A stretch of 64,000 nucleotides of DNA from assembly GCF_015207665.1 (NCBI RefSeq), contig NZ_JADEWL010000024.1, forward strand, positions 1 through 64,000. Reading direction: 5' to 3'. Source of the stretch: Plectonema cf. radiosum LEGE 06105 (lineage in GTDB: Bacteria > Cyanobacteriota > Cyanobacteriia > Cyanobacteriales > Nostocaceae). The notes below the pieces were generated by a model. It saw only the letters and a program-made list of their open reading frames with translations. It was not told where the DNA came from and did not search any database. The position numbers and the translations under genes are program-made. Below, piece by piece: positions 44,568 to 55,041 of this stretch. Each line of letters starts with the position of its first letter. The first letter of the stretch is position 1.

Positions 44568-46056
44568 ATTAACCTCTACTTAACTTTAAGTGCTGCAAGA
44601 TTTTACCAGGATAAGTCGTTTAAAATACAATGGCTACAAGTATTTTTTTGACCTTTAATTGCTTAATGAGAACATAGTTATATTTTTCTGCAATCAAATT
44701 ATTTATTTTGCAACTATATCTCGATCCTTGATAAGAATCTATGCCCAGAAATACAGTGCTTTGTTTGTCAATTACAGATAATCGAAATAAAATTAAAAAA
44801 ATAGCGCCATACATTTGATGCGCGTTAATATAGGTTTGTTTAATTCTTGGCGATAGACAAATGTAGGAATACTACGTCTGTTACAAAGCTGGGGCAATGT
44901 AATGTGTAAAAAATTTTTATTATTCAAAGTGATAGTTGCATTATTTGAGTAGTGCCGTATTATTTTGGGTTTGCTGGAAGTGAGCAAACAGCAGAATTGA
45001 AACTCAAGCGTACTAAATATTACTGGCTATTTCCAAGAGCTATAATCATGTCTTCAAACTTTATCCTCATTAATACTCTAAAAGTCTTACCTCAAGAGAA
45101 TTTCTAAAGACAGAAAATTATTTATTTCAAATCATCTAATTCCGTATTTTCTCTGTATTCACTAGTATAAGTGATTTGTTATACTTTTTATTGATGATTG
45201 TAATTAAGTTATTTGAGGCTGATTTTAAATTTAGCAAAAGCGCACTCTTTAGGGAGAAGTTTATCTGGTTAAAATGTTAAATTATGCTTAATTTTTTGAA
45301 AATAAATTAGTGTAACTACTCATTACCCGCATTTCTCACAAACAAGAAGGAAGTTGGAAGTAGTAGTGATTAGTGAGTAGTGAGTAGTGGGAAAATCAAT
45401 CCGCCATTCAACGCTTACCACTTACTTGTGAGAAATCCATGATTAAACCTAGACAATTAATTTGTAACCTATCAAGTAGCACTCTATTAAAATCAGTTTT
45501 GCGGGAAATTTAGTGAAGATTAGGTATCTTATTTAAGTTATTAGAAAATGTCCAGTTGAGAGTGATTTGAATTGATGGTAGAGTAATTTTTTTCAAAAAA
45601 GCTAAATATTGATTAAGATGGAATCTCGTTAATTGTTATGAAAAATCAAATTGAATAACCAAAGGTTTGCGAATATAGTTAAACAAAAGAGTTCAGGTAG
45701 ATTGAGGATGATATTTTTTATCATTTCTCTTTCTTTTTTGCGGAGTTAAAATCATATCCATAATTGTCTTTACGATATTTTTTTATCTCTAAACAAATTT
45801 AATACAATCTTAGCAATGGAAACTACAAATACTTCATAATATGGCATAAGCTGGCATATAAGTCCGAGATATTTTGATTCTATAAAATTTCAGGAGTTGA
45901 CAGTAAAACACAATTAAATTTAATTGACTAAAAGTTTTATTTGATTGTTCCTATAAGTATAAATATCAAGTATTTTCTGCCATTACTAAAGTCCCATAAT
46001 TCTACTAATGGTTAGTTTACTTTCCTGCTTGGGAGCTAGAGAAGGTGTGTTCGTGT
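44568..46056. other. Long A/T-rich intergenic region
   Basis: A 1.49 kb gap between divergent genes. Apart from a MITE-like repeat (45331-45436) no structure stands out. Two short minus-strand frames near 44620-44987 lack any family features. Promoters for the protease and for the GGDEF/EAL gene must lie here. Confidence 0.5.
45331..45436. repeat. MITE-like repeat A, copy 2
   Basis: A 106-bp element with ends ATTTCTCACAAACAAG and CTTACTTGTGAGAAAT. It matches 19791-19885 in the opposite orientation; the inner GAGTAGT units are expanded here relative to the other copy. It has no coding capacity. Confidence 0.8.
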
Positions 46057-48927
46057 ATGACCAAATATAAATTGCAAACACTACTCAAGCAACAAACGGT
46101 AAATCGACATATTTGCTGTCGAATTTACCCAAAAGAATTACAGCTTTGCAAAGATAGATTTTACGGAATTTCTGATATTTGTGAAGAGATATTGTTGAAA
46201 ATAGATAATTCGGAAAGATGGACATTTTTAAATTCAATTTGGAGTGAATTGACTGGATTCACGGTACCCGAAAGTATTGGTAATAGTTTTCTAGATGATG
46301 TTCATCCCGGCGAGTATCAAGGCAATTTAAAATTATTTCAAATTGTGAAAGCACAACAAATAGAAGAAAGTGCATACAAAACTCGTTATAGAACTAAGAG
46401 CGACGATGTTTGTATTGTAAAAATTCATAATAAACTTTTAATTGATAATCAAAGTCAGATGATTGGCACTTTTGGTAAGCTCAAATTAGTTGATTTTGAA
46501 AACCAGTCAGAATCTCATAAAAAAGAGCAGCATCAAGTCGATAATCAATATCATGGAGAAGTTATTTTAGGGACTCATCGAAAGTTCCTCGAAGCACTTG
46601 TTAATCTAGAAACTGCTTTACAGACTTTTGATGGCAGCGATGAATCTTATAAGGAAATTTTGTCCATTTTAGGATTAACTTATCAACCTAGTCGAGTTTA
46701 CATATTTGAAAATCATCGCTCTAAAAATGGTGATTTATTAATTCATCAGAAAGCTGAATGGTGTAACACAACGATTGCATCTAAACTCGAGCAAAAAAAT
46801 TCCCAAAATAAACCAATTGCAGAAATTCTTCCTCATTGGGAAAAGATATTAGCACGGGGTAATGCTGTTTGGGGTACCTTGGGGGAATGTGGTTTTGAAG
46901 AACAAAAGTTTCTCGAAGCAAGAGGAGTAGTTTCTATCTTACTTTTACCTATGATCATTAAAGGCGAATTTATTGGTTTTATAGGGTTGGATGATTGTCT
47001 AGTAAATAGAGTTTGGCAATCAACAGAAATTGCTTTTTTACAAGCTACAGTAGGTGCTATTTGTCTAGCTCATCAAAATTTCTTAACTAAAAAAGACCTG
47101 TTTAAAACTATTAAAGAGTCTCAAATTCTCAACTTACAATTAGAAGATAAAATTAATCTGTGTACCGCTGAGCTACAAAAAGAACAGAGGAAACGCCAGG
47201 GTATAGAAAAGAAATTAGAAGAATCGGTGTCTTTACAAAAAGCCACTTTAGAAACTACTGCTGATGGTATTTTACTTGTAGACAGTCAAGGGTTTATTGC
47301 TGGTTACAATCATCAGCTTTTAGAGATGTGGGATATTCCTCAATCGCTGATCAAATCAGGTAATTATGCACAGGTATTAGAATTTGCTACCAGTCATCTA
47401 AAAGACCCTCAAGAATATATAATTTCTGTAAATCAGCTACTGGGTTATCCCGGTGCTGAAATTGATGATTTAATTGAATTGAAGGATGGTAGAGTATTTG
47501 AACGTTATTCTCAACCGCAGTATATTGGTGGTAAAATTGTCGGTAGAGTATGGAGTTTTCGAGATATCAGCGAACGTTTTCAAGCAGAAGCGACAATTAA
47601 TCATCAAGCTACCCATGACCTTTTAACCAATTTACCCAATCGAATGCAGTTTAATCTAAGACTGCTGGAATCTTTAATTAAAGCTAATCAAAGTAATAGT
47701 AAATTAGCTGTATGTTTTTTGGATTTAGATCGATTCAAAACTATTAACGAAACATTAGGTCATGGGATTGGTGATAAGTTGTTAAAAAGTGTTGCTCATC
47801 GTTTAAATAAATGTTTACGTTCCCGTGATATAGTTGCTCGCTGGGGAGGTGATGAGTTCACTTTATTACTATCTGACATCAATGGTGTGCGGGATGCTGC
47901 TAGTCTTGCAGAAGAAGTTTTAACCGCTTTGAAACCAGGATTTTTGATCGATAATCATCTTTTACATATCAGCGCTAGCATTGGAATTGCTGTTTATCCC
48001 AATCATGGAAAAGATGGAGAAACTTTAATTAAAAATGCCGACGCTGCATTAAATAGAGCCAAATTACAAGGAAGAAACCACTATCAAATTTATAACTCGG
48101 CTATTAATTCTCAAGCTTCAGAATTACTGAGTTTAGAAAATAGTTTACATTACGCTTTAGAGAGAAATGAATTGAGGTTGTATTACCAACCTCAAGTTGA
48201 TATTACTACAGGAGAAATTTGTAAGTTTGAAGCTTTATTACGTTGGGAACATCCTAAATATGGATTAATTTCTCCGAGTAAATTTATTCCCATTGCTGAA
48301 GAAACTGGATTAATTATACCTATTAGCGAATGGGTTTTAAGAACTGCTTGCGTTCAAAATAAAATTTGGCAAAATCTTTTGGGATTATCATCTGTGGGAG
48401 TTGCTGTTAACTTATCTGCAAGACAATTTCAGCAATTGAATTTAGTTAACACAGTCCGACGTATATTAACAGAAACAAAACTATCTCCTCAATATTTAGA
48501 GTTGGAAATTACTGAAAGCGCTGCAATGCAAAATGTTGAATTTAGTAAAGAAATTTTAACTCAGTTGCATGATATGGGTGTTTCCATCTCGATAGATGAT
48601 TTTGGAACCGGATATTGCTCGTTTAATTATCTCAAACAGTTCCCCATCCACTGTTTAAAAATTGATCGCTCTTTTGTGCGAGATTTAACTAACGATACTA
48701 ATGATGCCGCTATTATTACAGCAATGATTGCTTTAGCACATGGGCTGAATCTTTCTGTTGTTGCTGAAGGTGTAGAAACTGAGGAACAACGCAATTTGTT
48801 AAGAATTTTGGAATGTGAATTAATTCAGGGAAATCTTTTTAGCCCTGCTGTTTGCGCTCAACAAGCTACAGAATTATTATTAAAATCTCATTCCCGATTA
48901 ATTAATACTTCTGTTTTAGTTGCTTAA
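46057..48927 (+). CDS. PAS/GAF/PAS-GGDEF-EAL cyclic-di-GMP signalling protein
   Basis: A 956-residue cytoplasmic protein with both making and breaking domains for cyclic-di-GMP. Order: PAS about 35-140; GAF about 180-340 (ILLLPMIIKGEFIGFIGLDD); a coiled coil (LQKEQRKRQGIEKKLEESV); PAS about 395-510; GGDEF at 597-601 in ARWGGDEF, with an RxxD inhibitory site (RSRD) five residues before it; EAL at 725-727 (FEALLRW). The EAL domain keeps NLSARQF, ITESA, DDFGTG, LKIDRSF and AEGVET, so both activities look possible. Its C-terminus has NLFSPAVCAQQ in place of the usual YLFSKP. ATG 46057 follows GAGAAGG; a GTG at 46045 is an alternative start. Confidence 0.92.
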   Translation: MTKYKLQTLLKQQTVNRHICCRIYPKELQLCKDRFYGISDICEEILLKIDNSERWTFLNSIWSELTGFTVPESIGNSFLDDVHPGEYQGNLKLFQIVKAQQIEESAYKTRYRTKSDDVCIVKIHNKLLIDNQSQMIGTFGKLKLVDFENQSESHKKEQHQVDNQYHGEVILGTHRKFLEALVNLETALQTFDGSDESYKEILSILGLTYQPSRVYIFENHRSKNGDLLIHQKAEWCNTTIASKLEQKNSQNKPIAEILPHWEKILARGNAVWGTLGECGFEEQKFLEARGVVSILLLPMIIKGEFIGFIGLDDCLVNRVWQSTEIAFLQATVGAICLAHQNFLTKKDLFKTIKESQILNLQLEDKINLCTAELQKEQRKRQGIEKKLEESVSLQKATLETTADGILLVDSQGFIAGYNHQLLEMWDIPQSLIKSGNYAQVLEFATSHLKDPQEYIISVNQLLGYPGAEIDDLIELKDGRVFERYSQPQYIGGKIVGRVWSFRDISERFQAEATINHQATHDLLTNLPNRMQFNLRLLESLIKANQSNSKLAVCFLDLDRFKTINETLGHGIGDKLLKSVAHRLNKCLRSRDIVARWGGDEFTLLLSDINGVRDAASLAEEVLTALKPGFLIDNHLLHISASIGIAVYPNHGKDGETLIKNADAALNRAKLQGRNHYQIYNSAINSQASELLSLENSLHYALERNELRLYYQPQVDITTGEICKFEALLRWEHPKYGLISPSKFIPIAEETGLIIPISEWVLRTACVQNKIWQNLLGLSSVGVAVNLSARQFQQLNLVNTVRRILTETKLSPQYLELEITESAAMQNVEFSKEILTQLHDMGVSISIDDFGTGYCSFNYLKQFPIHCLKIDRSFVRDLTNDTNDAAIITAMIALAHGLNLSVVAEGVETEEQRNLLRILECELIQGNLFSPAVCAQQATELLLKSHSRLINTSVLVA

Positions 48928-48979
48928 AAGTAAATAGTGAGGAGTTAGTACCACCGGAGTACCCCTGAAGACGGTGTAC

Positions 48980-49321
48980 TCAAAAAAATGGTACATTTAC
49001 CTCTTTAAGCCTTTGGGCTTCTTCGGGTAAACTTAGGTTGTTGATAAATTTCCATTCAACATCAGGAATTGCGATCGTCATTCCCGTATAAGTGGTTTGA
49101 ATTTCCTCAACTAAATAGTAATTGGAAATATCCGCATCAATTTTTTCGTGTCCATGAACGCTACGCAATGCTGCTTTAATTACAGACAAAATATTGTAGG
49201 CAACTAATGCCATACAAAAGCTGAATAGAGCGGCTCTGGGATAACCTAAAGTCTTAATTTCACATTTATCGTTACCTTGTAAACTCATAATCTCATGTTT
49301 GACCAACTCGTTTGTTGTTTA
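48980..49321 (-). pseudogene. C-terminal fragment of a DDE transposase (IS4-like)
   Basis: About 113 codons, open from a TAA at 49319-49321 down to a TGA inside the left inverted repeat. The segment GYPRAALFSFCMALVAYNILSVIKAALRSVHG is like the C-terminal helical part of IS4-type transposases of cyanobacteria. The catalytic core is absent; upstream sequence is A/T-rich filler and then the tnpB element. The family assignment is from recall of similar C-termini and is moderately sure. Confidence 0.7.
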
Positions 49322-49401
49322 TTTTTCGCCCTTTGACGATTACTATTGATATAAATCTTTGTAGAATAAGGATTTTAGCTTTTTATCAAATCGCTGTAAT
49401 A

Positions 49402-50799
49402 CCCCTGCCTCAACGCTTCGTAGGCAGGGGATGTAAAGCGGTCAAAAACGAAACACCTTCTGACCAAAATTGAGCGTAAGCGAAATTAGGGAAGAAGGTA
49501 GTTGAGTTTTTGACAATCATGATATATTATTTATGTACCAATACTAGACATAAATGATTGTATTTGAGGCAAAACTTGAAGGACTTGACGAGCAGTATCG
49601 ATTGCTTGATGAAGCAATTAGAACTGCGCGTTTTGTTCGTAATAGTTGCCTGAGATACTGGATGGATAATAAGGGCATTGGACGCTATGACCTAAATAAA
49701 TTTTGCGCTGTACTTGCAAATAATATTGAGTTTCCTTGGGTATCCAAGCTCAATTCAATGGCAAGACAAGCTAGTGCTGAAAGAGCGTGGTCTGCAATCG
49801 CTCGATTTTTTGACAACTGTAAAAAAGGTAGACCAGGGAAAAAAGGATTTCCAAAGTTTAAGAAAGAACTTACCCACGGTTCTGTTGAGTACAAAACCTG
49901 TGGATGGAAACTTTCTGATGACCGCAGGTACATCACCTTTAGTGACGGATTTAAAGCAGGAACCTTCAAACTTTGGGGAACCCGTGACCTGCATTTCTAC
50001 CAACTTAAACAGTTCAAAAGAGTGCGGGTTGTGCGGCGTGCCGATGGGTACTATGCCCAATTTTGCATTGACCATGAACGAGTAGAAAGGCGAGAACCTT
50101 CCGGTAAAACTATTGGTATTGATGTTGGACTGAACCACTTCTACACCGATAGTAACGGGGAAACAATCGCTAATCCTAGACACCTGCGTAAAAGCGAGAA
50201 GTCTTTGAAACGGTTGCAACGTCGTTTCTCTAAGACCAAAAAAGGTTCTAAAAACAGAGTTAAGTTTAGAAATAAACTTGCTCGTAAACACCTCAAAGTA
50301 AGTCGCCAGCGTAAAGACTTTGCTGTTAAGACAGCAAGGTGCGTGGTGAGGTCTAACGACCTCGTGGCGTATGAAGATTTGATGGTGCGGAATATGGTCA
50401 AGAATCATCGCTTGGCTAAGTCTATTAGTGACGTTTCGTGGTCGCTGTTTCGTGAATGGGTTGAGTATTTTGGCAAAGTGTTTGGTGTGGTAACAGTTGC
50501 AGTTCCACCTCATTACACTTCGCAGAATTGCTCTAACTGTGGCGAGGTTGTCAAGAAGACTCTTAGTACCAGAACTCATATATGTCCTCACTGTGGGCAT
50601 ACCCAAGATCGTGACTGGAACGCGGCGCGGAACATATTAGAAAAAGCATTAAGTACGGCGGGTCACGTCGGAACTAACGCCTCTGGAGACATCGACCTCT
50701 GCTTGGGTGGGGAAACTCCTTCAAGTAAGTCGGGTCGTGGAAAGAGGAAACCCAAGGAGTGATTCTTGGAATCCCCACCCTCTACGAAGTAGGGTGGGG
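49402..50799 (+). mobile_element. IS1341-like (tnpB-only IS605-family) element
   Basis: The left hairpin CCCCTGCCT ... AGGCAGGGG (49402-49430) and the right hairpin CCCCACCCT ... AGGGTGGGG (50773-50799) flank a single tnpB. Both hairpins are followed by a short ATGT-containing motif. No tnpA is present, so mobilisation would need a transposase in trans. Confidence 0.75.
49554..50762 (+). CDS. tnpB: RNA-guided nuclease TnpB of a tnpB-only element
   Basis: A 402-residue TnpB with complete RuvC residues: Asp190 (GIDVGL), Glu274 (YEDL) and Asp354 (QDRDWN). Its zinc finger uses Cys326, 329, 344 and 347 (CSNC, CPHC). The N-terminus (MIVFEAKLEGLDEQYRLLDE) is of the cyanobacterial IS1341 kind. It is only distantly related to the TnpB at 33879-35186. 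The C-terminal 45 residues are Gly/Ser/Lys-rich and run up to the right hairpin, where the guide RNA is expected. A 283-codon frame on the opposite strand is only its shadow. Confidence 0.93.
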   Translation: MIVFEAKLEGLDEQYRLLDEAIRTARFVRNSCLRYWMDNKGIGRYDLNKFCAVLANNIEFPWVSKLNSMARQASAERAWSAIARFFDNCKKGRPGKKGFPKFKKELTHGSVEYKTCGWKLSDDRRYITFSDGFKAGTFKLWGTRDLHFYQLKQFKRVRVVRRADGYYAQFCIDHERVERREPSGKTIGIDVGLNHFYTDSNGETIANPRHLRKSEKSLKRLQRRFSKTKKGSKNRVKFRNKLARKHLKVSRQRKDFAVKTARCVVRSNDLVAYEDLMVRNMVKNHRLAKSISDVSWSLFREWVEYFGKVFGVVTVAVPPHYTSQNCSNCGEVVKKTLSTRTHICPHCGHTQDRDWNAARNILEKALSTAGHVGTNASGDIDLCLGGETPSSKSGRGKRKPKE

Positions 50800-51518
50800 A
50801 GGATGTCAATAGTTCATTTTTTAGTACACCGTCTTCAGGGATACTCCGGTGGTACTAACTCTTCACTCCTCACTCCTCACTCCTCACTCCCAACTCCTAA
50901 CTCTTCACCAAGTAAATTTTTAAGCTTTGAAGCCCCCGGATTTATCCGTGGATTAGACATAGACGAAGCCCCTAAATTTTATTTATGGGGCATTAATTAC
51001 GAATTACGAATTACGAATTACGAATTATACTCACTCCTAACTCCGGTGGTACTCACTCCTCACTCCCATTCTTGGGCGCAAAAACAAGAAGATAAATTTA
51101 TAATTATTAAAAAATTATTAATAAGATTAATTTTTGTAAAAATCATGGCATTTAGCAAAATAGGTAATAGACTAAAATCGTAGTAGAAAAGCAGATTTAT
51201 TGGAGTGTAATCTAGCTTTAGCAACAGCGAAAACCCGACTTATTTTAGAAAAATTCTGTCTAAAGGTACTACTGCCTGAAACATAGCCAGCGTAAATTAA
51301 AGAGATGAAATTAATTTTGATTTTGTGCTAAAAATAAGTTAAAAATCGGGAACTTTATTTTAGCTTTGTGTTTCTGTAGTAAACAAAACAGTTTATCAGG
51401 AGATTGCGAAGTTAAATAATTAATATCAAAAGCATTATCAAATAGAATAAATCTAAATGCTTTTGTGCTATTTTGGTCGGATTACTAGGAACAATCTGAG
51501 GGGAAACTAACAATAGTT
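50763..51518. other. Repeat-rich region after the composite element
   Basis: A 756-base stretch made of the right hairpin and right inverted repeat, CTCACTC-type heptamers, dispersed repeat B (50903-51034), another ACTCCGGTGGTACT fragment (51040-51053) and then about 460 A/T-rich bases without a gene. Confidence 0.65.
50903..51034. repeat. Dispersed repeat B, copy 2
   Basis: Matches 35224-35423: TTCACCAAGTAAATTTTTAA, AGCCCCCGG, TTATCCGTGGATTAGACATA, the GCCCC...GGGGC hairpin and ATTATACTCAC. Here the tail holds a heptamer run (GAATTAC units, 50998-51026) in place of the insert seen in copy 1. Confidence 0.75.
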
Positions 51519-51851
51519 ATGTTAGAAGTAATTAATAATTTTACACTATTCAATAATCAATCTAAAAGTCAAAAGCAAACGAACAAGCCCGATTTTGATT
51601 TTTTACAGCCTTTACGTAAATGGCTAGATTCTCTAGAAATTCAAAATCGTAAATTAGCACATTTTATCGCTAAATTAATTCCAGCGGACTGTCCGTTTGA
51701 ACGAGACATTGTATTGCTAGGACGCAAACTTGTTCATATCCCGCCTTTATGTAAAATAAATCCGCTTTACGAGCAGTTTGTCGGTTTGCGTTTTCGCGCT
51801 TTATGTTATTTAGTAGACCAGTGTGGTGAGGATATCCAATCCTACTGTTAA
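51519..51851 (+). CDS. Mo-dependent nitrogenase C-terminal domain protein
   Basis: A 110-residue protein belonging to the small cyanobacterial family annotated as Mo-dependent nitrogenase C-terminus. Marks are LRKWLDSLEIQNRKLAHFI, LIPADCPFERDI, LGRKLVHIPPLCKINPLYEQF and LRFRALCYL. It has no nitrogenase catalytic part, and the family is present in many cyanobacteria as free-standing proteins of unknown role. It stands alone, preceded by 335 A/T-rich bases and followed by a terminator-like repeat. Confidence 0.85.
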   Translation: MLEVINNFTLFNNQSKSQKQTNKPDFDFLQPLRKWLDSLEIQNRKLAHFIAKLIPADCPFERDIVLLGRKLVHIPPLCKINPLYEQFVGLRFRALCYLVDQCGEDIQSYC

Positions 51852-51892
51852 AATTTCATTTAATTTCATTTAATTTAATTTAATTTAATAAT

Positions 51893-51944
51893 TGAGCGTC
51901 AAGCTTTTCAGAAGTAGTATTTAGATTTTTTTGAAGTTATGACG
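51893..51944 (+). terminator. Inverted repeat after the Mo-nitrogenase-domain gene
   Basis: GAGCGTCA and TGACGCTC can pair around about 35 bases, 42 bases after the stop codon. A terminator role is likely but the loop is long. The rest of the 328-base gap holds TTTAATTTAAT runs and no gene. Confidence 0.4.
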
Positions 51945-52179
51945 CTCGATATATTTAGATTTTGATGAGAAAGAATTATAAATGTAGAAATCCTGGGACA
52001 AAACGAAAAAGATTTGTCAGAGCGAGTTAAAGCGTGTATATCAATAAAAATTGTTCTTTGATCAAGGTTTAAATACCTATATATAATAAAAGGCTGGAAT
52101 CTAAATTGAATGGTTATTTTCTCAATGGTTTAGTTATGATTGTTTCTTGTAACCATTTCCTTTAACTATCACGTACAAG

Positions 52180-55041
52180 ATGTCTGCTCATTCTCTGATC
52201 GAACATGAAGCCGTTTGGCATAGTTTAGAAGTCGATGAAGCAATAAAACTGCTTTCTGTAAATACGGACACTGGCTTAACTTCTGAAGATGTAGAGTCTC
52301 GGCTGCAAAAATATGGTACTAACGAATTAGAAGAATCCGGCGGGCGCGGAAACTGGGAAATTCTACTCGATCAGTTCAAGAACATTATGTTATTGATGCT
52401 GATTGCTGTGGCTATTGTTTCGGGGGTTTTGGATTTACTGGCTTTGCAAGCAGGGGATTTAAAACCGGGTGAAGTTCCTTTTAAAGATACGATCGCAATT
52501 ATGGCGATTGTAATTCTGAATGGTATCTTGGGCTATCTCCAAGAAAGCCGCGCTGAAAAAGCTTTAGCGGCGCTGAAAAAGCTTTCTTCTCCTAATGTGC
52601 GGGTGATTCGTAACGGTAGATTAGTGAATGTGGAAGCTAAGAACGTAGTACCGGGAGATATCATGCTGCTTGAAGCTGGTGTGCAGGTAGCAGCAGACGG
52701 ACGTTTGATAGAGCAATCTAATTTACAAATACGAGAATCGGCTCTGACGGGAGAAGCGGAAGCTGTAAATAAACAGGTACAAATTAAGCTACCTGAAGAA
52801 ACAAGTTTGGGTGACAGAATTAATTTAGTTTTCCAAGGTACGGAAGTTGTCCAAGGACGTGCCAAGGTTTTGGTTACTCATACCGGCATGAAAACTGAGT
52901 TAGGTAAAATTGCTCAGATGTTGCAATCGGTAGAAACAGAAGACACACCATTGCAGCAGCGGATGACTCAACTTGGTAACGTTTTGGTTGGAGGTTCTTT
53001 AGCCTTAGTTGCGGTGGTAATTGGCATCGGTTTGTTGCGGGGCGGCAATTTACAAGAGTTATTGGAAGTTTCTTTAAGTATGGCTGTAGCTGTAGTTCCC
53101 GAAGGTTTACCGGCGGTAATTACGGTAACTTTGGCTTTGGGAACTCAGCGCATGGTACGTCGCAATGCTTTGATTCGCAAGCTACCAGCGGTAGAAACTT
53201 TGGGTTCGGTAACTACTATCTGCTCTGATAAAACTGGCACCTTGACTCAGAACAAAATGGTAGTGCAGTCAGTTTACACCAGCCAGCATTTATTAAAGGT
53301 GACGGGGGAAGGTTACGCTCCCAATGGTGATTTTGAGCTAAATGGTAAAAGAGTTGAGATTGAAGATTATGCGGAAATTCCACCTTTATTGATTCCTTGC
53401 GCTGTTTGTAATGATGCAGTTTTGCAGCAGGAAAAAGATGATTGGATAATTCTCGGCGACCCTACGGAAGGAGCCTTAGTAACATTAGCTGCAAAGGCGG
53501 GAATCGAACAAGACCAGTGGAATAGTAAATTACCCCGTGTTGGGGAGTTTCCTTTTTCTTCTGAACGCAAGCGGATGAGCGTGATTTGTCGTGTAGAACA
53601 GGTAGATACTGGTTCAACTGTTGGTGATGTTGACCCTGCAATCAGTAATTTACTGACATCAGATGAAAAGTATTTGATGTTTACCAAGGGTTCCCCAGAA
53701 TTGATTTTACAACGCTGTACCCAAATTTATACAGGAAATAGTGCGGTTGAATTGACTCAAGAACAGCGAGACAAAGTTTTAGCCCAAAACGACCGCATGG
53801 CTGGTGAAGGTTTACGGGTATTAGGTTTTGCTTACAAACCCTTGCAGGAAGAACCACCGGAAAATTCAGAGGAGCAGTACGAACAACAGTTGGTGTGGTT
53901 AGGATTAGTCGGAATGCTCGACGCACCACGTCCGGAAGTTAGAGCAGCTGTGAAGGAATCTCGCGAAGCGGGAATTCGTCCGGTAATGATTACTGGAGAC
54001 CATCAATTAACAGCAAGAGCGATCGCCATTGATTTGGGTATTGCCAATGCTGACGATAAAGTACTCACTGGTCAAGAATTGCAGCGGATGACCGATGCTG
54101 AGTTAGAGAAAAATGTTGTAAATGTGAGTATCTACGCTCGAGTTTCTCCCGAACACAAATTACGCATTGTCCAAGCATTACAGCGTCGCAATCAATTTGT
54201 TGCCATGACTGGGGATGGTGTTAACGATGCACCTGCTCTCAAGCAAGCTGATATCGGCATTGCCATGGGAATTACGGGTACAGATGTCAGCAAGGAAGCT
54301 AGCGATATGGTGCTGTTAGATGACAACTTTGCGACAATTGTTGCTGCTACTAAAGAAGGTCGGGTAGTTTACACTAATATTCGCCGCTTTATTAAATATA
54401 TTCTTGGTAGTAACATCGGCGAAGTGATTACCATCGCGGCTTCACCGATTCTGTTACCGATGGGTGGTGTACCTTTAACACCATTACAAATTCTGTGGAT
54501 GAATTTAGTTACAGATGGTTTACCAGCTTTAGCGTTGGCTGTAGAACCTCCCGAACCCGACGTAATGAAGCGTCCACCATTTAGCCCCCGTGAAAGTATT
54601 TTTGCTAGGGGTTTAGGTTACTACATGGTTCGTATCGGAATTGTTTTTGCAATCATTAGTATTGTTCTGATGCAATGGGCTTATTACCATACTCATGGAG
54701 TAACTGGTAGTGCTAATGGACTCAATCCTGAACGTTGGAAAACCATGGTATTTACTACCTTGTGTATCGCTCAAATGGGTCATGCGATCGCGATTCGTTC
54801 CAACAATCAACTAACTATACAAGTAAATCCCTTTTCCAATCCCTATCTATTAGCTGCTGTTGGTTTAACTACAATTTTGCAACTAATGTTAATATATGTT
54901 CCACCTCTGAGAGCTTTCTTCGGTACTTATATTATCAGTTTGCCGGAATTGGGAATTTGTTTGGGCTTTAGTTTTTTAATGTTTGTTTGGGTTGAGTTGG
55001 AAAAAATATTCTTTAAGGTGATTGGGAAGAAAAACGTTTAA
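52180..55041 (+). CDS. P-type cation-transporting ATPase (PacL/Ca2+-ATPase-like)
   Basis: A 953-residue P2-type pump, of the length of calcium or sodium ATPases. Visible are the cation-ATPase N-terminal domain ([22 protein letters not shown]), the actuator motif LTGEAEAV (TGE), the PEGLPAVI segment of transmembrane helix 4, the phosphorylated Asp350 in [17 protein letters not shown], and the hinge [18 protein letters not shown]. About ten transmembrane helices are expected. Ion choice between Ca2+ and Na+ cannot be fixed by eye; PEGLP favours the Ca2+ type. It is 77 bases before recF, separated by short tandem repeats. Confidence 0.93.
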   Translation: MSAHSLIEHEAVWHSLEVDEAIKLLSVNTDTGLTSEDVESRLQKYGTNELEESGGRGNWEILLDQFKNIMLLMLIAVAIVSGVLDLLALQAGDLKPGEVPFKDTIAIMAIVILNGILGYLQESRAEKALAALKKLSSPNVRVIRNGRLVNVEAKNVVPGDIMLLEAGVQVAADGRLIEQSNLQIRESALTGEAEAVNKQVQIKLPEETSLGDRINLVFQGTEVVQGRAKVLVTHTGMKTELGKIAQMLQSVETEDTPLQQRMTQLGNVLVGGSLALVAVVIGIGLLRGGNLQELLEVSLSMAVAVVPEGLPAVITVTLALGTQRMVRRNALIRKLPAVETLGSVTTICSDKTGTLTQNKMVVQSVYTSQHLLKVTGEGYAPNGDFELNGKRVEIEDYAEIPPLLIPCAVCNDAVLQQEKDDWIILGDPTEGALVTLAAKAGIEQDQWNSKLPRVGEFPFSSERKRMSVICRVEQVDTGSTVGDVDPAISNLLTSDEKYLMFTKGSPELILQRCTQIYTGNSAVELTQEQRDKVLAQNDRMAGEGLRVLGFAYKPLQEEPPENSEEQYEQQLVWLGLVGMLDAPRPEVRAAVKESREAGIRPVMITGDHQLTARAIAIDLGIANADDKVLTGQELQRMTDAELEKNVVNVSIYARVSPEHKLRIVQALQRRNQFVAMTGDGVNDAPALKQADIGIAMGITGTDVSKEASDMVLLDDNFATIVAATKEGRVVYTNIRRFIKYILGSNIGEVITIAASPILLPMGGVPLTPLQILWMNLVTDGLPALALAVEPPEPDVMKRPPFSPRESIFARGLGYYMVRIGIVFAIISIVLMQWAYYHTHGVTGSANGLNPERWKTMVFTTLCIAQMGHAIAIRSNNQLTIQVNPFSNPYLLAAVGLTTILQLMLIYVPPLRAFFGTYIISLPELGICLGFSFLMFVWVELEKIFFKVIGKKNV

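Larger units (their letters stand above)
48942..50861. mobile_element. Composite remnant: IS4-like inverted repeats enclosing a tnpB element
   Basis: Near-perfect inverted repeats of about 46 bases (48942-48990 and 50815-50861) share GAGTTAGTACCACCGGAGTA and CCCTGAAGACGGTGTACT, with one mismatch and small indels. Inside are the C-terminal remnant of a transposase (48980-49321) and an IS605-type tnpB-only element (about 49402-50799). The front part of the transposase is missing, so the outer element cannot move by itself unless helped in trans. Confidence 0.75.

Noticed and set aside
44620-44987. Two small minus-strand frames upstream of the S8 protease.
   Set aside because: They overlap each other, lack ribosome-binding sites and have no family features.
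49755-50606. A 283-codon open frame on the strand opposite tnpB.
   Set aside because: It lies wholly inside a well-supported tnpB in an antisense frame, and its product has no recognisable features.
50707-51183. A 158-codon frame running from the tnpB end across repeats.
   Set aside because: It reads through the IS end, heptamers and dispersed repeat B, giving LLTPHSSLPTP-type low complexity.
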